From Lunularia cruciata (taxonomy: Eukaryota > Streptophyta > Marchantiopsida > Lunulariales > Lunulariaceae), in assembly GCA_948567375.1 (NCBI GenBank), contig OX419755.1:74918931-74982930 (forward strand): a stretch of 64,000 bases of DNA. The letters run 5' to 3'. The notes beneath the pieces are model-generated. The model searched no databases. It had not been told where the DNA came from and saw only the letters and a list, made by a program, of their open reading frames with translations. Positions 50,601-62,849 of the stretch are shown here, in pieces; the first letter of the stretch is position 1, and every line of letters begins with the position of its first letter. Both the position numbers and the translations under genes were made by a program.

Positions 50601-51839
50601 CTGAAACAACAATGACCGTTGTGTTGACAAAGACGTAAATGCAAAGGCTCAACTACAGTAGTAATGTTCGGGAAAGTTCACACCTGAAGCATTCGATTCC
50701 CAATTTACCGAATACCTCGAGTGCTCAAATAGTTTTACTCTTCAACTATATTAGTGTTCGTGCTTCTTGCAGAATGAAGGCAAATCGAAAGGCTCACATG
50801 AAGCTTGAACATGAACCATGCATACACATGCATGCCCAAACGCTTATGCTATGCTTGCCTCAGACGATTCACAAGAGGGTAGACATCCGATTCTCAGTTC
50901 TCTAGTTTACTTCTTGTTCGCCCGTGTCTACATGTGACGCTTTGACGTAAGCTTTCCTTAACTCGAACTAATGAATGAACGAACGTGCCTACATATTGTA
51001 AAAGGTTGGAGCAGGAGCAGAGTAGTTGAGATTGAGCGAGCTTGGGCCGATCGGTCATCAACCGGTCGGTAATCTATCAATGCCTCCATGGAAAGCATGA
51101 ACAGGCTACGGAAAGGAATTCGGTTGCGATACCGTTTGGCCGTGGAAAGTTTTCAGACGTGCATCTACAGTAATAATTTCGACCTCTTTCATCCATCGAA
51201 GTCAATCAGTCGATCGATCGTTAGAAGGAATTTCGAAATTTCTCCCTCGTAATAATACTGTAAGTCCATGGAAGTGGCAAATCTACGCGCTCCGTGACTC
51301 CCATTCTAGTCGATCTCTGGAAGCGAAGTAAAGAAAGAATGGCAGCCTGTCCGGGGAACGCGGCGGCGAGAGATGCAGGACGCGCAAACAATAATTCAGC
51401 GTCCGTCTGCCACTTCCGTCCTCGTAGGGATTTCTCCATCCATCTATCCACAACTGTACTGTTCCCTTTCATTACCCAGCTGCTACCGTATAGTACTGTA
51501 CTTGGAGGAGCAGGTATGTACTGCAAAATGAAAGAAGAGGTCCGTTGACAGTCATTTGCTCAACCCGAGTAAGAAGGCGAAAAGAGTTTCCCGTCTGTAA
51601 ACATTTTCGTTAAGCGAATCTTTCATCACCTGGGGCAAGGACTAACCACCGGCCGGAGTCTGGATACGTAGCATTTTTTACTTGACTGCGAAGTTCCAGT
51701 CAGTCCGGCGGAAATTTCATGCGTCCGTTAGAGGTTCAGACGGACATCTATTTTAGTGAAGGCGTTGACACGTGGAAGTGTCCTCCTGTCAGCCGAAGGA
51801 AGAGTCGTCCAGTAGTGAGCGTACAGTACAGAGCTCTCA
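47621..51839. other. Intergenic region with gene-like composition but no recognised gene
   Basis: CpG is normal here, unlike the preceding TE zone. Open frames at 48,102-48,605 (-), 50,303-50,551 (-) and 50,639-50,905 (+) lack family motifs. At 48456-48466 and 48479-48489 there is a perfect 11-bp inverted repeat (ttctgcagtag) with a 12-nt spacer. I cannot support a gene. Confidence 0.45.
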
Positions 51840-53236
51840 ACGTCTAGACGGACGAGGAGGAGGAGGAAAGGGAGCTTCTTGTTGTGTAGTTTAGTGTAGA
51901 GTCACTGCTGCTCTGGAGAGCTGTTGTCGTCGTTCTCACTGCACACTAGGCTGCAGCAGAGCAGCAGGAGAGGAGGAGCTATAGTTGAGTTTGATTGTTG
52001 GGTCGTCGGGCCGTCCGCTTACATGCTCCTCCGAAGAAGTCGTAGGTGGTAGGGGAAGATATAGAAAGTGAAATTTCGTAGGGAAGCAGAAGTCGTAGTC
52101 GATGGGTGAGAGACAGGGAGTGGGGAGGAGGAATAGAGAGAGAGAGAAAGAGATACAAAGGCTTTGCTGATGCTGCCTGCAGGCGGAAAGGAATAGCAGA
52201 GGACAGACAACTACTGCAGTACTGACCTGGTCTCAGGGGAGAATAAGGAGTTGGATGGGAGGAAGGGGCAGGCGGCGCCTTGAGGAAAGAGAAGTGGAGG
52301 TCGAGTAGTGCAGTGACTGCAGTGAACCAGCCCAGCCCCGTGTGTGCACTTCCAGGTTCCCGTTAGATCAATTGTCCAATCCTGGCATGAGGAGGTCTGA
52401 CTGGAGGAACTCCATCGGTTTTCTTTCTCACGTGCCTCACTTGTTCGAATAAATTTAGTGTACTGTCCACTTTCTTCGACTATCCCACGGTAGTCTTGCT
52501 ACCGTAGCCGACCTGGGGCCGCCTGTCGCTTGCAAAATCGATTTCTTTTCTGATAGTCGCGATCATTTGAACATTTGTCTTCGGTGGTGGTCTTTCTCCA
52601 AGACGGCTGTTGCGCTGGTGTACATTTTACATTCATTTATGGGTATGAAAGTAATCGCGCAGATGCATATCAGCGCGCTCTCCCGCGGACTTGGTGATTG
52701 GTTTTGGAGTGCATTATAGTGGCTCAGTTGACCACTGGTTGGGGCAGGGAGTCAAATGTCGAGCTTCTTCACGTTTCCGTGAACTATTGTATCGGCAATT
52801 GCTGAAATGGGAGGCTTGCACAGAGCGTTGGCACCTCCTTTATCAGCTTGCTAAAGGTAGCGAGTTCGTCGGAACCCTTTCACTGCAATCGCTCTTGAGT
52901 TTGGAGCCGGAACTGAAGCAGATAATGGTCTCTCACCTCCTGTGTCCTCTAGATTCAGATCTTACAGCGCCAAAGGATTGCAACAAAGTGTGGATTAGGG
53001 TCGTCCAATTGAATTCGGTGTCTGGAAGGAAGTTGATACCTCAAACAAGCTTTCTACGGAAGGATCGGTGGTAGAAGCCATTTTTGCGGTGGTTGGGGTG
53101 TTGTGCTGTTAATTGGTGACATTTTCAACTAGAGTCGTGAAGGACGAGTAAGAAAAGGTGTGAGGCCATCTGATGAGCATGACGTGAGAAGAGGTTGGCT
53201 GATTCAAGAGAAGCGATTAAAAGGGAATTAGAAATA
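51840..53236 (+). promoter_or_regulatory. Probable promoter and long 5' leader of the Knr4/Smi1-like gene
   Basis: From about 51,850 the sequence becomes AG-rich on the + strand (gaggaggaggaggaaaggg, then a (GA)n tract at 52,134-52,152), a composition common in plant 5' UTRs. A frame open from 52,691 to 53,074 lies upstream of and separate from the main ORF. It starts with a non-ATG codon and has only a late internal ATG. Whether an intron removes part of this leader cannot be told from sequence alone. Confidence 0.4.
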
Positions 53237-54901
53237 ATGGTGGACGTCGAACATCGAGTATCCTCACATGCGCAATACGCAGGCCTGAAGCGCCTTTCAG
53301 CGCGGGCGCATGCTGGGAATGCTCCCCCTAGCAATGGGGGTCGCCGGGTGTTCTTTTCGTTTGCTTCGTACGCTCGCACTGTCATCGATCATTTAAGGAA
53401 TTGTCGTGTTCCAATCGAGAAAGGTCTCACAGATGAGGAATTTGCTAGAGTTGAGGCTGCCTACTGTTTTGCCTTCCCTCCTGATTTAAAGGCGATTCTT
53501 GCCGAGGGCCTGCCAATAGGCGATGGGTTTCCAAATTGGCGTCATGGCATCTCCCAGAAGCTTCAGATGAGGTTTGATCTGCCCATTGCGGGACTCCTCT
53601 ACGACGTTGCTAGAGGAAACGTGTGGTGGAAACAATGGGGTTCCCGGCCAGTAGATACTGAACAAGCTATACGACTTGCCCTGATTTCCCTGAGAAAAGC
53701 TCCCACATTGGTGCCAGTCTACAGCCATTGCTACATCCCCGCTTCTCCTAACATCGCTGGGAACCCGGTGTTTTTCCTGTACAGGAAGGATGTGTTCATA
53801 TCTGGAATCGACATTGCTGATTTCTTTCAGCGTGAGCTTTTTGTACCCCATGGCTACGAGGCTCCGAGGAATTTGCCAGACCTCAAGGAGTGGGTGGATG
53901 ACGGACCTAGCAGAGTATCGAGGATGGGTAGTGGACGAGATTTGTTCAAGGACCGAGGCAGGCTAGTTTCCGGGAAAGAAAATTTTCTAGTTTCGAGCAG
54001 AGTATGCGAAGATGAGGCACACGAGCTGCATTACGACAGTGGTCACGCTTGTCGTGGGTCAGATACCTTAGGGGACAATAGTAGCGAGGATCCAGAAAAA
54101 AAGTGGGATGTGTCGGAGAAGGATTTTGAATCGTGGGGACGTAGTCTGGATTCCCTCGTTGCCAAGCATTCGGATGTGCTGTTTAAGAGCTTGGACAATT
54201 TTGGCAGACGATCAAGCACGAAAGGCTTTGATTACCATCATAGGCATAGTAACTATTCTAGATCAACGACGGCCAAAAATCCAGCGCAGGATTGTGTGTC
54301 TAGATTCAGCTTTTTTGAGGAGTCGCCCATTTCAACAAAAACTGTCACTCATTTCTCGATGAATGCACCGACCTGGGCAGCCAAAGCAGCTCGTCGCATT
54401 GAATTTTGGAGCGAACTTACGGAGAAGCGGAACTCGTCAAATGTTCTGGCATCGGAGAACCTCTTCTCAGCACACAAAGTGGATGTGGATTTGCAAAACT
54501 TCTCGCCGTGTTGCGGGGAGGATGAAGCTTTGACAGCATACAGAGATACATTTCTGCCTAAGTGGCTTGTAAACTACTTGGAAGATATAACTTATCGTCT
54601 CCGCAAAGCGGGGTGGAATGAAGACGATATCGACGAGATGATGAAGCCGCATCCTCCTGCCAAGAAGTTAGTCCATGAAACCTGTCTAGATAAGCAGACG
54701 GTGCTGGATGCGTTGGCAAGACAGGCCGGAATTCTACAAGCTTCTCTGAGAGCAGCCGGGTGGAGTATGCGAGATGTTGCAGAGGTGCTGAGAGCGGACT
54801 TCAGAATAGGAGGAGATCAACACAAACGGTCAACTTCAAGCTTGTCTCCAGAACTTGCAACACGGATCAGCACATTTGCAGAGTATGTTGTAAATGTGTA
54901 A
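53237..54901 (+). CDS. Plant-conserved Knr4/Smi1-like (SUKH-type) protein of unknown function, single exon
   Basis: It is 554 aa and intronless, from ATG at 53237 (MVDVEHRV) to the stop ending at 54901. The start MVDVEHR and the nearby LKRLSARA match the conserved N-terminus of an uncharacterised land-plant family. The Knr4/Smi1-like core begins at about residue 64 (LTDEEFARVEAAYCFAFPPD) and continues through GLPIGDGFPNWR to HCYIPASPNIAGNPVFF. A polar, low-complexity Ser/Asp/Lys linker follows (about 215-430). The C-terminus has two similar short motifs around AGW at about 459 and 508 (RKAGWNEDDIDEMM and RAAGWSMRDVAEVL), an internal repeat typical of this family, and ends SPELATRISTFAEYV. Fungal Knr4/Smi1 is a disordered hub in cell-wall and calcineurin signalling, but no such role is shown for plants. 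Homology to the plant family is confident and the biochemical function is unknown. Confidence 0.88.
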   Translation: MVDVEHRVSSHAQYAGLKRLSARAHAGNAPPSNGGRRVFFSFASYARTVIDHLRNCRVPIEKGLTDEEFARVEAAYCFAFPPDLKAILAEGLPIGDGFPNWRHGISQKLQMRFDLPIAGLLYDVARGNVWWKQWGSRPVDTEQAIRLALISLRKAPTLVPVYSHCYIPASPNIAGNPVFFLYRKDVFISGIDIADFFQRELFVPHGYEAPRNLPDLKEWVDDGPSRVSRMGSGRDLFKDRGRLVSGKENFLVSSRVCEDEAHELHYDSGHACRGSDTLGDNSSEDPEKKWDVSEKDFESWGRSLDSLVAKHSDVLFKSLDNFGRRSSTKGFDYHHRHSNYSRSTTAKNPAQDCVSRFSFFEESPISTKTVTHFSMNAPTWAAKAARRIEFWSELTEKRNSSNVLASENLFSAHKVDVDLQNFSPCCGEDEALTAYRDTFLPKWLVNYLEDITYRLRKAGWNEDDIDEMMKPHPPAKKLVHETCLDKQTVLDALARQAGILQASLRAAGWSMRDVAEVLRADFRIGGDQHKRSTSSLSPELATRISTFAEYVVNV

Positions 54902-57110
54902 GAGATGGCTAGCATTGCCACTACAATTAGGATCGATACTTTGAGCATTAGATATATTTCAAAGGGATTGTGAAGCACTTGCAACAATCTGGGCAAGCAC
55001 CTTCCCACTGTCTATATTGTTACATTGTCAAATTGCGTCAAGCAATAGTCAAACCGGGCAGGCTTTTCCAGTTTAAGAGCTATTTTTTTAAGAGCAGCAA
55101 GGGAAGCTTGGAGAGGAGGACAAAAGCCTTCTCCGTTTATCCCCCTTACGCAAACAACTTTGTCTACAAGTCTTTGTTCCAGCAGTGCTGGAGTATGTAA
55201 AGGTACAGGACCTTGAGTCTTTTCTCATTTCCATGAGTCTTCCATATCAAACCTGCTCCTAGGATGAATGAAGTCGTTGTGCCCTAGTCTGAACCACAAC
55301 TTGTTAATCAGAGGTGGAGGTTTCGGTTTCATGCTCCCTACCTGTTAGTTTCGAGCAACTCCTGGTACCTACTGCACTGAAAGAAGATTTACTCTTCCTA
55401 TACTACAAGGTCTACTCTGAGGGCATATTCTCCCCTTGTCCATCAGCCTACGTGCAGTTCTGCATACTCTGAAAGTTAAATGGCTCGAAAGGAATGCTTC
55501 AGTTACTGTGCTCATTTCACTGGCTCCTTCAAGTATCAGCCGGAGGGAAAAGCTACTTATCTTTGTAGCTGATTTTCCCGGGGATCTGTTTCAGATGTGT
55601 ATCTTCATGTATCTGTAGCCGCTATAACACATCGTCCTGCACTAGTAGGTCTGAATTCTCGAAATCCCCGGGAGCTAACGAACCGGTAGCAATTAGTAAG
55701 GAATGAGTACGTTCTGACCTACGCTCAACCATACCGCTAGGGCATTGCATGGTATGACATGCATTTCAGCTATGTTCGCTCGCATCCGTGGGCGAGCGTG
55801 TATCGTACTGACAGGGAATCTCTTTCTTTACCGAAGTGTATTCTTTGTCAACCAGAAAGAAAAGTACGCCAAGTTCGATCATGCGAAGCTTTAGCTGGCA
55901 TCTTGGGGGAAGTGGTGATATCTGTCGTCTCCATTTCTTTTGGGTTACGTTCACGGATTCTCTTCACGAGAACAGGACACTCTTCAAACATATTGAGGAA
56001 GTCAATTAGTTACCATCTTTTCGGAAGAGGGAACGATGTGCAAAATCTGGAGCTGACCATCGTTAGTCGGTCGTCAGAGGTGTTGAGAGAGATGGCCATC
56101 TTTACGCCATTGGATATTTACGAAAGGAGAAGCGTATTGACGAAATGCGAATGGCAATACTCAGGAGCATGAGACTCCCGGAATGCGTGGGATAGTTGTG
56201 ATTGTGCTTTCGACGCGTAAACACTAGGTCGTTTCCAGACTCCAGACTAAGTCTTCCACTCTTGGAATCCGGACCAAAAGCCTCGATACAGCGAGCCAAC
56301 AAATACTTGAGGACTCCCAAGAACTGGAACTGAGTGCTTTATGTTGAGTCATTTACGTTGTGGCATATGCTTTCCTTTGTCTTTCGACCTTTAAATTGTA
56401 TCTATCCGCTTCAAAAGGTGAAACGGAATGATGCATCGTGACTGGTCGATACTAGAGTTTGCATTCTCACATTTCTCACGAACCGACTGTACCACTTCGA
56501 ACTGACAACGCCCTTGCCCGTGAAGACCCGGCCAGGCTCTTCACAAGATAGAACCAAAAGGTCTTGTTACCACACTGCTTTCTCCAAGATAGAGTAGCAG
56601 AGTAGAAACGTCAACAAAGTCCTGAAAATCTCGTAACACAGGAAGTTTATTTTGCACTTCCCCAATTTCTACGCAGAAAATAACTGAGTTGAAGCTGCCA
56701 TAAGGCCGTTGGATGTTCAATAATCGGCTATCACGTATTAGAGAACTGACAGAATAGTCCACGAAAGCCCCTTCCATTGACATCTAGTAGGGGCCACTAG
56801 GGGCCTCTGAAGTCCCTATCGCGTGGTACCTTGGCAATCTAGTAACAGATGGTCCATCGTCAAAGTTAGATAACGGAGAGAATACTCATCAGAGGAGAGT
56901 CTTAAGGAGTAGGTGAAGAAAAGCTCCGGAGAGGTACTCGAAGGTAAATTAGTTTATGCAGAAGTTCCTTCAAAACATGTCTTGTTCCAGCCACCAACAT
57001 GATTGGCTGTATTCTATATTCTTCGTTCTCTACTTTTGAACTGCTTGGGACCATAATATATCCACTGTCTGCTATACTGATATACTTTATCTTATTTCCA
57101 ACGAAGGGCT
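54902..57110. other. Downstream intergenic region
   Basis: It holds the presumptive 3' UTR, then gene-like but non-coding sequence. Open frames (for example 55,759-56,172 +) have no recognisable motif. Confidence 0.4.
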
Positions 57111-57112
57111 TG

Positions 57113-57210
57113 GGTAAAATGGGGCTTAGCCCCATTTTACCTTTTTTGTCTCTCCCTTGTACGGCTCGATGGGGGTCTTCCCATCCTTCGTTTTTTCTAC
57201 GCGGTCGCCT
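57113..57210 (+). mobile_element. LINE 3'-tail fragment with a hairpin
   Basis: 57121-57210 shares blocks with the 3' end of the LINE at 47,535-47,610 (ggggcttagc, ttttgtctc-cccttgta, atggggtctt, cggt-gcc). Its last 43 bp match 21327-21368 with about three differences. A perfect 13-bp inverted repeat (57113-57125 / 57129-57141) with a 3-nt loop lies at its left edge. This looks like a strongly 5'-truncated insertion. Confidence 0.6.
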
Positions 57211-58922
57211 CCTTCTATGAAGGTATAGAAAGAGATTGACAGCAACTTTTTGTGCGGCCACTTATGGAAGGAGGAGGGCTGATATTTACCCTGTATTGTA
57301 CCCGACAATAGATGACAAAGGCCATGGATGACTGTGATCAAGTCGGCTGCTGCTGCAGGGAAGACTCAGAGAGAGCTAGTGACAGACGAGAGATTGTGGT
57401 ACTGGCTTCATCCTTTGGGCCTTCCAGCTTTGATTGTACACATGGAATGGATCGGCGAACCAATTAGATCCAAGCCCAGTGGACGAAAATTTGGTAGGTG
57501 CTGTCTTTGGTTCTTACACATCCGCACTCGTATAGATCCATTATTGTGACTTCGTATCTCTGGTCTGTACATCTAACAACGGCTACTGTAACGTTCTCTT
57601 AGTCAAAGCGGACAACCGGAAAGGTGAAAATTTAGAGATCTTCAAGTTAGATCTTCAAGTCCCAGATTTCGGATGACACTGCCGAACCAAACCACAGTAC
57701 GTAGTAACCCCGAACAAGGTCTCTTACTCCCCCTCGTCATATCTGACTAGTCCTGACAAGTGGATATGTTGTTCACCTCAACTGAAAAACCTTGTTACAT
57801 AAAGGAGGAAAGGTGAATCAAAGTGAAAACCTCCACAGTTGGCGATCATGCTTTGTACAAACCTGTTGACTTCCAATGAAAGGAACAGAAGAGAACCTAG
57901 CATCCGACAGCATCTTCAAGGACAGGAGAAAGAGCAGCGAAGTTTAACAACTTCACTACTACTTCCCAGTTCCTCCATCTTCCTAGTGCAAAATTTCACG
58001 ATAATGAGTCCAGATCCACGCCATTAAGGACAACACGAAGAAAGCAAAGCAAACCAGAGCAAACCAACGCAACAACAGAAAGTGGAGTCCATTGATCTTG
58101 CCGAAAGTCTAGCCATCGTTCGCAACCTTAACCGAGCCGACATGACATCAAACGCAAAGAACTGAGCGCTCGATCGCGTCGTCCCCCTCCGCCTTAGCGC
58201 CCAAAAGTAATCACCAGCTACCACCTCCTCCGCGCCTCGAGCCGTGAAATCCTTCGGCAACCTACAGCATTGCCATTGTGGGACCTGTATTCACTCGATA
58301 TCTGGTTTATTGTCAACCCTGAGAGAGCGGGTCCCGTGGGGTCGGGACCCACTCCATACTCCTGGGGGTCGGTACCCCATATTGACAAGCGCAGCACCCA
58401 ATATTCTCCCCCTTTCTCTCCCAACATCTACCGAGTTACGAGCTACGATTGTAAGTGGCACCTGAATATTAGGGGTTTTCAGAAATCGATTTGACGGATA
58501 TCGGCGAGATAAACAACAAACTTCATAAGTAATTTTAGTGAACATTGGTGGGATAAAATGCTAATAATTGAACCCCAGAAATGGTGTAACGAATATTCAG
58601 TGCAAGTTGCATTGATTTTACGATGTAACTGATATTTAGTGTAAGTTGCGTTAATTTATAAAAACCACGTAAAATGTTATGGATATTTAGGTGTGCCGGA
58701 TCAAAATAAATGTTAGTCATAAGAGGTAGCGTAGCTTACTGATCTGGTGTCCACATTTTTAGGGGATTCATGAAAAATTTTGGCAGATGTCATCCGTTCC
58801 AAAACATGCCTCCCTCCCCAAACTATTTGAACAAGAATTCACCATCAATGTGTTAATGTTGTATGAATGCTCTTGTCGCATGTTAAGAAACTAAGCAGTG
58901 TGTTTAGTAGTTTTGAATTGGT
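57211..58922. other. Intergenic region with palindromic GC-rich patch
   Basis: At 58329-58350 a gggtcccg...cgggaccc inverted repeat lies in an otherwise ordinary stretch. It is followed within 30 bp by a second one (gggggtcggtacccc). From about 58.45 kb CpG drops and TE-like DNA resumes. No gene is recognised. Confidence 0.4.
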
Positions 58923-59321
58923 GTGGTGGTTCTTTTCAATGGATTAGTGAGGCAAGAGAGAGAAAGAGTTATAGAAAATTATTCCCGCCGCCTGGAAGCA
59001 AACAACAAATTGATTGAGTGTCAAAGAATTTTACTCCAAAAGGGAAACAAAAATTATGCAATAGGAGATCAAGTACCTGATTGCATTGCATGCTCACATT
59101 TGGATTTAGAACCAAGAGCTTTAGACTCAAATTTGGATTTGCAACCAATACAATCATTAGTGAAGTTTGGAGAATTGTTGAGGATGGTGTCTTCCATGCA
59201 GAGCAAAACAAAAGAGGATTCGCAAAACAAAAGAGGACAAACTGTTCCGCACGGCAACCCACCATTATGGCCAAATTTTAGATTATTTGGAGGACCCGGA
59301 TCATTTCAAACATATTCATAG
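58923..59321 (+). pseudogene. Unrecognised open frame, likely TE-derived
   Basis: The frame is open for 132 codons, with a charged N-terminal half (RQERERVIENYSRRLEANNK) and no motif I know. It begins at a non-ATG codon, lies in CpG-poor DNA and is flanked by transposon debris. It may be a fragment of an element-borne protein. I would not call it a functional gene. Confidence 0.25.
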
Positions 59322-59559
59322 TGGGAATTGCAAAAGGCACATTCAAAAATCCATTGCTTTTAGTTTCATGGCCATGCTTTTAGTTTTATTTGCTACGAGC
59401 CTTGATTATGTGTGAAGGCACCAGCCATGCCTAATGATCAAACTCTCCCACACATTGTAACTAGTGCTACATGAAGCCATAATGATGCAAAACAAGTAAC
59501 ATCCACACCAATAATATTCTTCCATAGGAATCCTAGGAAGAGAATATATGGAATATACT

Positions 59560-59616
59560 CTACTAAAAGACAAAGCCTCTCTCTAAACTTAAAAGACAAA
59601 GCCTCTCTCTAAACTT
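59560..59616. repeat. Short 26-bp tandem duplication
   Basis: The block aaaagacaaagcctctctct starts at 59565 and again at 59591. Confidence 0.75.
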
Positions 59617-59959
59617 AGTTTGAGTCTCTCGAGTCACCAAACTACAAGGTAAGGAATCGGAGGAAAAAATTTGGGTCTCTAGAGTCACAACACTACGGAA
59701 TAACACATGGGTGGCATCTGTTTGGGTTTGCGTCTCCTCAAGTGAGGGCTAAATGTGGGGCTCGCAAGAAATCATATGGAGTCTTGGTCCAAGATACGCC
59801 ACATGAGCCCTCATTTGAGCTAGACTAATCTCTCTCTCTCCTCTACCTAAACATGTGCACTCTTGCACCTCTCCATAGCAAATGCTAAATCTTGTGCATG
59901 ATTTTGTAATTGGACTATATAACCCTTAGCCATGGCATTAGCACTTAGGATATCCAAGT

Positions 59960-60560
59960 CCAAGTGAGCCAACCTTTTCTCTCTCTCCATCTCATAGCTA
60001 TTAAAGGTTATATGCATCTCCTCCTTTCTAGCAAGAGTATTCTCTCGCTCACAAAGGAGTCTCTCTCTTTCTCAAACAACAATCTATCTTACTCCTCTAA
60101 GCTCTCCAATCTACTCTCACACTCAAGCACTAATCTCTACTACTCCTCTACACTCTCCAATCTACTCTCACGCTCAAGCACTAGTCTCTCTCGCTCCTCT
60201 ACACTCTCCAATCTACTCTCCTACTGAAGCACTAATCTCTCTCGCTCCTCTACACTTTCCATTCTACTCTCATGCTCAAGCACTGATCTCTCTTGCTCCT
60301 CTACACTCTCCAATCTACTCTCCTACTCAATAAAAAGTATCTTTTGCTCCTTAGCCACTTGGAACACAATCATCTAATACATAATCTATGTCAACAAAAC
60401 AAGAGGTGGAAGTGACTCTTTGGTGCAAAAGAGAGGCACTCTCTAGGGATAGAGAGGGGTAAGAAGAGGAAAAAGGATCTATCTCAAAGGAAGAAGATGT
60501 ACTAGGAACTCTCTCAAGATAACTATCACTTGCTAAACTCACTCCTAGTAAGGCATATTG
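59960..60560 (-). pseudogene. Decayed coiled-coil protein with 17-residue tandem repeats
   Basis: A 51-bp unit repeats five times with exact period (unit starts at 60094, 60145, 60196, 60247 and 60298). Read on the minus strand each unit encodes a 17-residue heptad-like segment, ERLVLERESRLESVEER in the best copy. In-frame stops occur between some units. Upstream on the minus strand a 63-codon frame (60,542-60,351) with a Ser-rich sequence ends just before the repeats, displaced by a frameshift. Downstream, charged sequence (KERDSF, then MERE) continues to about 59,970. The period being a multiple of three and the Glu/Arg/Leu pattern argue that this was coding. The protein family is unknown, probably transposon-borne. 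Confidence 0.55.
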
Positions 60561-62849
60561 CTCAACATGAATTTATTGAACACCTATTCACAATAGGTAA
60601 CATATAGTCATCCATTAAGTAAAACTCACTATCAATCAAGTAAAGTCATAAGCTCATAAGTTGAGGCATGTTAAATTAACTCATTTATTAAATCTGGTAA
60701 TAGTGTATACAATAAATACTTGTATGTTTTCCAACAAAGAAAACATACAAAATATGCCAAAACTCAATACACCAAAACTGTCTATCAATCACCCACCATC
60801 CTCATCCTCTCCATCATCAACACTCTCATCCTAACCCTCATCTTCTCTATCCTCATCATCATTCCACTCTCCATCTCATATAATCTACTTCTCTTCCTAA
60901 CTCAAGTAAGAAACTTCCTCCTCATGAATGTAAACCTCTCTCCACAAAGAGGTGAGTGAGTATCTGTGGAAGGAAGGTGATTTTAAACCTACATCCATTA
61001 GGTCTCCTCAATTGGCTCTACAAACTCCCCACTTCCATAGTGATGGCTTGAAATACTAACTCTTCACAATCGTAATCCTCCACACCAAATCTCCTCAACT
61101 TTGTGTTGGTGTTGAGAACCAAATGCCCCTATACAAACTTGGGCCAAATTCTTGGTACCTCAAGTGCACCCATCATCAAGAGAAAAGCTCTAAATGCAAG
61201 ATACACACATTGCCTTGCCAAATACCTCTTTGCAACCCTACCTCTTTGTGGAAACCAATCTGAAATAGTTGTGTAAGGAACCATCTTGGTGTAAGCAGTT
61301 CTTGGTGTCCTTCCTCTTTGCATTGCAAGTGTATCTCAAATTACATCTATTTTCAACTAGAATGCCTCCCTCTAACTATCCTTGTGAGAGAATTTTTGTC
61401 CCAAGAGCGCACAAACTTAGTATATTCAAGAAAAGGCTTTGTACCTAGGAAAGAAACAAACAAACAAGTGTAAGCAATCGAGTTCATATGCAAAGCCAAT
61501 AATGCTGCCTAGAGATGATCCCTTATAGAGAAAAATGACTATCAAAAGTGGACAACATTGGTCGCCACATGCCAATGTTGTTGGATAGAACATAGATGCT
61601 TGATAATGCCAAACACCGCCCATTGATGTTGCAAGACAAGTTTTAGGGTTTAGAGAAAATAGGTCAACGTCCAAAGACATTGTGAGAAAGGGAAAGACAC
61701 TAGAAGATGCAAGGTTTTAAGGTTAAAGAAAATGCAATGCATGGCAATGCTTACCAATGTTGTGAGATAGGTCTATTGGTGATATGCAATTGCCAGTAGG
61801 TGCTAATGATTTAACCTAAAATCTGAACCCAAAATTGATTGCTTGAGCAGATCCAAAGGCTTCATAGCAAGATGATAAATAAAGGTATAGTCCAATCCAT
61901 ATAGAGATATATGGCACATAATTTTAAGCAATCACAATGTTGAGGTTATCCAACACATATATTATCCACCCTTAAGTGCGATAATGACATTGTCTTAGGT
62001 TATGAGGACATGTACAGACGTTGGTCTTCCCTCAGCATTAATTATTCTTCTAGCTAGAAAACAATCAAATTTCTAGGAAGAAAGTAGAATGGGAAAAAAT
62101 ACCTTTGGGTGAGGGTAGTGTAGCCCCATGCTTATTTTCAAGCCAGGAACATCCAGATCAACCTCCGTGATTCTAGCAAAAATAGTTCAAACTTGGTGTT
62201 TATCCATCCAAGACCATTTTATGAAGGTTGTTGGGTGTTTAATTGTGTGAAAAGCAATTAACCAATCTCCTTCATGAGTATTGTTCATGTCCTCACTATC
62301 AATGATTTTCTCATAACCCCATATTTTTGCCATGGAAATTTTTGTCTACACCTTCTTTCATAACTAAATCCCCACCTAAACACTCCCAAATCTCTCCTAC
62401 AAAACTTGGCTTTCTTTTGAAACTTGCTCTACTCTCAAAACTTTATCTCTTATAAAGCTTTCTCTCCTCTCTCTCCTTCTCTTTCTCTTTTGACTCCTCT
62501 TGAACCCCTCTTGGATGGCACTCCTTCTTCTCCTCTCCTTTTATTTAAGCTACCTCTCTCAAATGAACCACTCCTCTTCTTTTGAGAAACCAAATTGCAC
62601 TCCTCCTTCAAAAACTTGAATTTCCTTCTTGTCGGTGACATGTGAGAAATGGTGACTTTTGCAAGAAAGTGCACATTTATATATATACTCACATGAACTA
62701 TTTAATCTATATTTCCTTGAAAAAAATCAAAAACCAAATTTTGAGCGTCAACCAATGGCAACAAGCAACATGACACATTGTCCACCGGTGCAACCAAAAT
62801 GGTTTCCTCAAGAATAGGTGCTAACTGGTGCCTTCCAAAGTCCATGGGT
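60561..62849. other. TE-derived, CpG-poor DNA, family unresolved
   Basis: Minus-strand frames at 61,129-61,323, 61,426-61,680 and 62,450-62,692 may be fragments of the element that carries the coiled-coil repeats or of a neighbouring retrotransposon, but none shows a motif I can name. A pyrimidine-rich tract (60,790-60,960) is present. Confidence 0.35.

Noticed and set aside
59964-60227. Ser/Leu-rich 87-codon plus-strand frame over the 51-bp repeats
   Set aside because: The minus-strand reading gives a plausible charged coiled coil; the plus strand looks like its antisense shadow.
60040-60350. CRISPR-like array
   Set aside because: The units are contiguous tandem copies without spacers, in a plant nuclear sequence.
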